This document shows positions 59,435-64,000 of a DNA stretch of 64,000 nucleotides, piece by piece. Within the stretch, counting starts at the first letter, position 1. Each line of letters opens with the position of its first letter. Origin of the DNA: Salinirussus salinus (GTDB lineage: Archaea; Halobacteriota; Halobacteria; Halobacteriales; Haloarculaceae). The DNA is taken from assembly GCF_009831455.1 (NCBI RefSeq), contig NZ_WOWO01000003.1, positions 62,001-126,000 on the forward strand. The letters are read 5' to 3'. The notes under the pieces were generated by a model, which was not told the origin of the DNA, searched no databases, and saw only the letters and a program-made list of their open reading frames with translations. A program made the position numbers and the translations under genes.

Positions 59435-61036
59435 ATGCCAGACGAGTGTGGGTACACACACGATGTCTCGACCGAACGGTTCGCCGACATGGCAGGCGGC
59501 ACCTGGGTCTGTACCCGCGAGGCGGTGGCCGACGGCGACCGTTGTGTGTTCCACGCCCCGGTCGACAGCACCGACGACGCGACCGTGCGCGAGTCCCTGC
59601 TCGAAGCGGTCCGCAACGAGCAGGGAGCACTGAGACTCGTAGGCGCACGTCTCGGGGCGCTGGACCTCGATTACGCGTTGCTCAGTGGACGGTCCAACCA
59701 CCCGATAGACCTCAGGGATGCCCACCTCTCGGGTGAGTTCTCGGCACGGTACGCGACGGTCGAGCGCCCGCTCCGGCTGGAGGGTGCCTCGCTCGCCCGC
59801 CTCGACGTTGAGGATGCGACGTTCGAGCGGCGTGTAGACTTCGGCGAGACGACTTTCGAGGGACGGGTCTCCCTCCGGATGGCGGAGTTCAAGTCCTGGC
59901 TCGACATCCGCGACGCGTCATTCGAGGGGGCGGTCTACGCACGGGTCGCTCGCTTTCGGCGCGGTATCTACGGCGTCGACGCAACCTTCCACGCTGCCGC
60001 CGACTTCCTCAACACGTACTTCGCCGACGTCGCCAACTTCTACCGGACCACCTTCCGTGCTGGAGCGGTCTTCAACAGCTCGACGTTCGAGGGGAACGCG
60101 CAGTTCAACGAGGGGACCATCGACGGGCCAGCGGTGCGCCTCGAATCCGCCAGCGGCAGCCCGCGGTCCGAGCGGGAAACAATAGCCGGTGTCGCCCTGT
60201 CGATAGCTGGGGTGACCTGCGGTCGCGACCTCCGGCTGGTCGGGACCGAACTCGGCGGCGATGTGCGGTTCACCGATAGCGACCTCGGCCGCGACCTCCG
60301 GTGTACAGAGGTTTCGACGACCGGCGAGACGGTCGTCGACTGTAGCGGGTCGGCAGTCATCGAGGGGACGGTCGACGGGGAGGTGACCTGTGACCTGACG
60401 GACGCCGAGGTCGGCGAACTCGAGCTGGGTGACGGCGGGTTCTCCGCCACGCGGTTCGAGAAGACGACGTTCAGCGGCTTCGATTTCGGTGCGTACAAGC
60501 GGGAGCTCGCAGCGCGGAACTGGCGGCTCCACGGGGAGACAGACGGGGGAGTGGAGCCGGAGGAAATCGAAAACCTCTATCTCCGCGCAAAAAACGGTGC
60601 GTCCGCCGTCGGTGAGACGCGGGCTGCCGCGGAGTTTTTCATCAAGGAAATGACCTACCGGAAGGCCGGCCACAGACGCCGGGCACTGGGAGAGGGAAGT
60701 CTCGGGCAGCGGCTGCGTGCGGCTGGCCGCTGGCTGTCCAACAAGTCACTTGGCGTCACATGTGGGTACGGCGAGCGGCCGTTCCGTCCAGTACTGTTCT
60801 CGCTCGTGTTGATCGTGGTGTTCGCCGTCGTGTACGCGGCCCTCGACGCGCCGATCACGTACGCGGAGCCGTTCGGGTACCTGACGTTCAGCACCGAGGG
60901 GTTCGTCTCGCTCATCCTCGGGCTCCCGCGCGTGACCGGCTCGGCGCTGAGTTTCGTCCTCGCGTTCGAGGGCTTTCTCGGCGGATTCATCATCGCGCTG
61001 TTCGTGTTCACGCTCACGCGGTCGATCAGCCGGTGA
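59435..61036 (+). CDS. Pentapeptide-repeat protein with C-terminal channel-like region
   Basis: This 533-residue protein has a Cys-containing N-terminus (CGYTHD, WVCTREAV, DRCVFH) that looks like a small zinc knuckle. A long right-handed beta-helix of degenerate pentapeptide repeats follows (about 75-370; LRDAHLSGEF, FEGNAQFNEG). Two C-terminal membrane helices (about 452-475 and 505-528) flank a P-loop-like segment, YLTFSTEGFVSLILG, resembling a two-helix ion channel whose filter lacks GYG. The ATG at 59435 suits the Cys knuckle; an in-frame ATG upstream at 59375 is less likely. Function unknown. Confidence 0.78.
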   Translation: MPDECGYTHDVSTERFADMAGGTWVCTREAVADGDRCVFHAPVDSTDDATVRESLLEAVRNEQGALRLVGARLGALDLDYALLSGRSNHPIDLRDAHLSGEFSARYATVERPLRLEGASLARLDVEDATFERRVDFGETTFEGRVSLRMAEFKSWLDIRDASFEGAVYARVARFRRGIYGVDATFHAAADFLNTYFADVANFYRTTFRAGAVFNSSTFEGNAQFNEGTIDGPAVRLESASGSPRSERETIAGVALSIAGVTCGRDLRLVGTELGGDVRFTDSDLGRDLRCTEVSTTGETVVDCSGSAVIEGTVDGEVTCDLTDAEVGELELGDGGFSATRFEKTTFSGFDFGAYKRELAARNWRLHGETDGGVEPEEIENLYLRAKNGASAVGETRAAAEFFIKEMTYRKAGHRRRALGEGSLGQRLRAAGRWLSNKSLGVTCGYGERPFRPVLFSLVLIVVFAVVYAALDAPITYAEPFGYLTFSTEGFVSLILGLPRVTGSALSFVLAFEGFLGGFIIALFVFTLTRSISR

Positions 61037-61052
61037 GCGGGGCAGCGGTCGG

Positions 61053-63137
61053 CTACTGCGGCGGCTCGTCGGACTCGCCGGGGACGCCCCGGCCCCGGTA
61101 GAACTCCCCGGCCCACTGGCTGACCCAGATGTCCTGATTGGCCAGATAGAGCGCCCACTCCGTGTCGAAGCGGTCGTCGGTGACCGACCACTCGTCGGCC
61201 CCGGCGTCGTACTCGACTTCGGCGTTGTAGACGGCCGCCTGCCCGAACTCACCGCCGGCCATCGGCGGCAGCGGCGGCCGCGGGCTGTCGCTGTCGTCGA
61301 CCGAGTTCGGCCGCTGTGCCCGCTGGAGCAGCCCGCGGTTGAACGTGTTGTCGAACCACCGGGCGTACTTCGGTTTCACGCCCTCGATCCCCAGCACCGC
61401 CTCGGCGGCGTTGACCCCGCCGGTGATGTCGCCGGCGTCCCGGGCCGTGTAGGTGTGTGTACTCGTGTCGGTCCCGGCAGCGAATATCCCGGCGTCCCCG
61501 GCCCAGAGGTCCTCGGCGAGATACCCCAGCACGGATTCTGCTGTCCCGGTGCGGTCGACGCCGTCTAGTCCCTCCGTGGCCCAGAGCAGGCCCTGGCCGG
61601 CGATCCCCTGGGTTGCGGCCTGGTTCGCGGCTCCGCCGGCGACGCGGCCGCTGCTGTCGGTGTTCGCCTCGATGGCGTCCGCGAGGGTGTTGGCGTACCC
61701 GGCCGCTCGCGACACCTGCTCCGACCCGCCGGCCTGTGGCCCGTAGTACCCGACGGCGGCCAGCAGGAGCCCGGCGGTCCGAGTCGACTCGAGGTCGCCC
61801 GCCGGGAAGGCGTTCATCGTCGCCGCGGCCAGCCCGTCGGTCAGTTGCTGGATGCGCCGGGCCGGGACCAGCGGCTCGGGGTTGACGTAGCCGAACCAAC
61901 CGCCCCGTGCGAGGCTGTTGAGGTCGGAGAGGAACCACAGCATCGCCGCGTGGTGGTGGGGGCGGGGCGTCCGGTCGGGGTAGCCCGGTTCCGGCGGGGT
62001 GTAGGGTGAGTCGTCGGTGTAGGCAGAGGGACCGGGGCGGAACTCCGAGACCAGTTCCAGGCTCTCGCCCCTCGTCAGCGCTCCGTTGCTCTCGGGCCCG
62101 CCCTGGAGGAGCGCCGCGTTGACGCCGACCTGGGCCAGCGTCGTGAGCAGTTGCGCACGGAACTGGGGACGGAGCGCCGCTGGCAGGATGTCGAAATGCG
62201 TTTGGAAGTTCTTCGCCCACGTGACGCCCTTGAGGTGTGTCCAGGCCAGCGAGGAGGGGCTGACCACCTGCGAGGACGCTTCGGGGTCCCAGCGCAGGGT
62301 CGCGGCGTTCGGGCGGCCGTCCTGGCCGCCGAAATCCGGCTGCTGTGTGAAGTGAGGGTCCCCCTCGGTGAACGCCGCCATGTTGAGCCAGGGGTTCCGG
62401 ATCGGCGGTTTGTCCGCCTCCGAGTTCGCCAGCATGGCCGGCAGGCGTTGCTCGAAGGCCTGTTGCTGTTGCTCGTTGTGGGGAAAGCGCACGCCGTTGC
62501 CGCTCATCGCGATGTTGGTACTCATGTTGTACAGCGAGTACCAGTAGGAGTCCCAGGTCGCGGCCTCCCAGCCGTACGCCCGGGTCTCGCCGCCAGCGTC
62601 GGGCTGACCGGCGACCACCGCGCCCTTCATTCCCACCCCGCGGTGCGGCGAGCAGAAGTAGCGGGTCGTCCCCTCCGCTTCGAAGGTGTGTTCGAAGGTC
62701 GTGTCGGCACCGCCGGCCGGGTCGCCGCTGCGGAAGGAGTCGTCGGCGGCGACGACGTTGTGCGAGCCGCCCTCGCCGGTCCACTCCCACCGGACGGTCG
62801 TCCCGGGGTCGACCCACACCGCCGGCGGGCCGAAGCCGAAGGCGCCGCCGTTGGCCTCGACGCCCACCCGGACCGTCACCGTCGACTCGCCGCGGGCGTC
62901 GACGGTCGTCCCGTCGTAGTTTTCGGTGTCGGCGAACCAGTCGCCGTAGTCGACCTCGGCGCCGCCCGTGGTGGCGGTCGGCGTGGCGGTGGCCGCCGGC
63001 GTGTCGGCGGGCGTGTCCGCCGGCGTGTCGGCAGCCGTCGGAGTGGCGTCGCCGCCGTCGGTCGGACCGGAGCAGCCCGCAAGCGCCGCGGCGGCAGCGA
63101 TACTTCCGAGGAGGAACTCGCGTCTGTGTCGGGGCAT
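61053..63137 (-). CDS. Halocyanin-domain lipoprotein with large C-terminal domain
   Basis: This 694-residue protein has a signal RREFLLGSIAAAAALAGC (Tat-like, lipid-anchored Cys) and a linker with TPAD repeats. A type I copper domain follows (about 60-165). Copper ligands are His in GSHNVV, then Cys, His and Met in YFCSPHRGVGMKG. The C-terminal 500 residues are a helical, secreted-type domain (WFGYVNPEPLVPARRIQQL, RWFDNTFNRGLLQRAQRPN) that resembles alpha/alpha-barrel folds. I do not recognise a family. The product is an extracellular copper protein of unknown partner. Convergent neighbour 16 bp away. Confidence 0.82.
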   Translation of the reverse strand: MPRHRREFLLGSIAAAAALAGCSGPTDGGDATPTAADTPADTPADTPAATATPTATTGGAEVDYGDWFADTENYDGTTVDARGESTVTVRVGVEANGGAFGFGPPAVWVDPGTTVRWEWTGEGGSHNVVAADDSFRSGDPAGGADTTFEHTFEAEGTTRYFCSPHRGVGMKGAVVAGQPDAGGETRAYGWEAATWDSYWYSLYNMSTNIAMSGNGVRFPHNEQQQQAFEQRLPAMLANSEADKPPIRNPWLNMAAFTEGDPHFTQQPDFGGQDGRPNAATLRWDPEASSQVVSPSSLAWTHLKGVTWAKNFQTHFDILPAALRPQFRAQLLTTLAQVGVNAALLQGGPESNGALTRGESLELVSEFRPGPSAYTDDSPYTPPEPGYPDRTPRPHHHAAMLWFLSDLNSLARGGWFGYVNPEPLVPARRIQQLTDGLAAATMNAFPAGDLESTRTAGLLLAAVGYYGPQAGGSEQVSRAAGYANTLADAIEANTDSSGRVAGGAANQAATQGIAGQGLLWATEGLDGVDRTGTAESVLGYLAEDLWAGDAGIFAAGTDTSTHTYTARDAGDITGGVNAAEAVLGIEGVKPKYARWFDNTFNRGLLQRAQRPNSVDDSDSPRPPLPPMAGGEFGQAAVYNAEVEYDAGADEWSVTDDRFDTEWALYLANQDIWVSQWAGEFYRGRGVPGESDEPPQ

Positions 63138-63232
63138 GACGGGCGGGACTACCCCGACCGGGGGATTATACCCGCGCCGCTATCGCGGGACCGGCACACC
63201 GGGGAGTCGGTTTATTGGTCCCGTGGCGGTCG

Positions 63233-63240
63233 CGTATATA
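63233..63240 (+). promoter_or_regulatory. TATA-like element in divergent spacer
   Basis: CGTATATAA is a strong TATA motif 88-95 nt before the ATG at 63328. If used, the mRNA would have a leader of about 65 nt. The 190-bp spacer also carries TTATAC on the other side (63168-63173; TATA reading on the minus strand near the halocyanin gene). Confidence 0.45.
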
Positions 63241-63327
63241 ACCGTCACCCGTTCGTGCGAGTGTGCGGCAGGCGGGCGCGAGCGCGCGAACGAAGGCTCA
63301 TTACGGTGGCCCCGGTAAGCGGGGACG

Positions 63328-63561
63328 ATGAGCGAGCCACTCGTCATCGACGCGGGCGAGCTGGGAGCCGAGGAACTGCTGGAGACCCTGGAGGCGGGTC
63401 GGCGCGTCGTCGTGAACACGGAGTTTCTCGGCTCGGAGCACACCGTCACGCTGCGCCTGGACGGCGGAACCTACTACTGTGACACCCCCACGCGGCTCCA
63501 CACCCACGACTCCGCCGAGGAGATGCGCGAGTGCATCGTGAACCAGGGCTACGCCGAGTAG
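63328..63561 (+). CDS. Small conserved haloarchaeal protein
   Basis: This 77-residue acidic protein has predicted strands (GRRVVVNTEFL, HTVTLRLDGGTYYCDT) and a C-terminal helix with a Met/Glu pattern (HDSAEEMRECIVNQGY). Two Cys (about 52 and 71) are not in a zinc spacing. It looks conserved, but I cannot give a family with confidence. The start ATG at 63328 was chosen because the next gene starts 62 bp after its stop and the frame is clean. Confidence 0.68.
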   Translation: MSEPLVIDAGELGAEELLETLEAGRRVVVNTEFLGSEHTVTLRLDGGTYYCDTPTRLHTHDSAEEMRECIVNQGYAE

Positions 63562-63623
63562 CGGGAGCGGGGTGAACCGCGGGTAACACGGCGATTTATT
63601 CCGGTGGCAGCCGAACGGGGAGT

Positions 63624-64000
63624 ATGGAGAGCGACCCGTCGCCCGAGCGGTTCCGCGAACTCATGCTGGACGACGAGCCGGGCTTTGCGGACGTGCTGGC
63701 CTGCGTGTTCGACGTCCAGGACCACGAGGTGCGGACCTACCTGGTCCTGCTCGAGACGCCGGGGAGCACCGTCGCCGAGCTGGCCGACCGGCTGGACCGG
63801 GACCGGTCGAACGTCAACCGGTCGCTGTCGACGCTCCGGGAGAAGGAGCTCGCGCGGCGCGAGCGCCGGCTGCTCGACGACGGCGGGCACGTCTACCAGT
63901 ACACCGCCACGCCGCTCCCCGAGGCCCGCGAGCTGATGCACGAGACGCTCGACCAGTGGACCGCCTACGTCCACGAGCGGATCGACGAGTTCGGCCCCGA
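63624..64000 (+). CDS. TrmB/MarR-like HTH regulator, 3' end cut by window edge
   Basis: The first 125 codons of a DNA-binding regulator are visible. A winged helix occupies about 30-105: HEVRTYLVLLETPGSTVAEL leads to DRLDRDRSNVNRSLSTLREK (recognition helix) and the wing RRERRLLDDGGHVYQYT, a TrmB-type pattern. After it starts a helical region (LMHETLDQWTAYVHERIDE). The remaining effector domain lies beyond the right edge. The ATG follows GGGGAGT. Confidence 0.82.
   Translation, partial: MESDPSPERFRELMLDDEPGFADVLACVFDVQDHEVRTYLVLLETPGSTVAELADRLDRDRSNVNRSLSTLREKELARRERRLLDDGGHVYQYTATPLPEARELMHETLDQWTAYVHERIDEFGP

Overview
This window is chromosomal DNA from a halophilic archaeon (class Halobacteria). 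The evidence is very high GC, acidic proteins, many genes whose start codon follows a GGTATG-type context with a TATA-like element about 25-30 nt upstream (leaderless style), and lineage markers: archaeal DNA polymerase D large subunit with an intein, LysW-based arginine synthesis, F420 genes, aIF1, EngB/NOG1-type GTPases, amphi-Trp protein, HVO_0416-type zinc finger protein and halocyanin domain. The genus cannot be fixed from the sequence. Almost all of it is core genome: I see no insertion sequence, prophage, CRISPR array, rRNA or tRNA gene. The many long open frames opposite real genes are GC artefacts.

Layout. 1-9.2 kb: PhzF-like protein (cut by the window edge), lipoprotein hydrolase, aminotransferase, FAD protein, UbiA prenyltransferase, membrane protein, SppA-like protease, PiT phosphate permease and a long coiled-coil protein. 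9.4-20.1 kb: degenerate GH2-like protein, diphthamide ligase, NikR, HVO_0416 zinc finger protein, PadR and winged-helix regulators, UvrD-type helicase, riboflavin synthase, SWIM protein, FMN reductase and another HTH regulator. 20.2-26.5 kb: HerA-like ATPase, Nudix-eIF2B fusion, phosphoesterase, amphi-Trp protein, inositol phosphatase-like protein, CofE and Mer (F420 functions). 26.5-31.6 kb: MoxR / DUF58 / transglutaminase operon, then aIF1. 32-39 kb: PrsW, PdxT, HisE, NOG1-like GTPase, DUF389 protein, EngB and a quinone-oxidoreductase-like protein. 39.1-44.7 kb: polC with a full-size homing-endonuclease intein, preceded by a DUF296 gene. 45.7-47.9 kb: a membrane-anchored HTH regulator next to a secreted Asn-rich protein.

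47.9-57.4 kb is the arginine region. argG-argH follow a structured leader with a short Arg-rich upstream ORF; then lysW-argX-argC-argB-argD-argE-argF is a very tight operon in which five successive junctions (argX through argF) are 4-bp ATGA overlaps. Together these encode glutamate to ornithine on the LysW carrier protein and ornithine to arginine. 57.4-64 kb: lipoprotein, MOSC protein, GTP cyclohydrolase III, pentapeptide-repeat channel-like protein, halocyanin fusion protein and a TrmB-type regulator cut by the right edge.

The most interesting non-gene signals are: (i) a family of dispersed multi-hairpin elements, three full copies all between convergent genes and one short copy after argF, with compensatory stem changes and T-tracts facing both ways; (ii) a duplicated, diverged argF 3' end flanking the short copy; (iii) the Arg-rich, hairpin-rich argG leader, which looks like an attenuator; (iv) overlapping palindromes at the HVO_0416-type gene start and a 9-bp inverted repeat in front of the secreted-protein gene.
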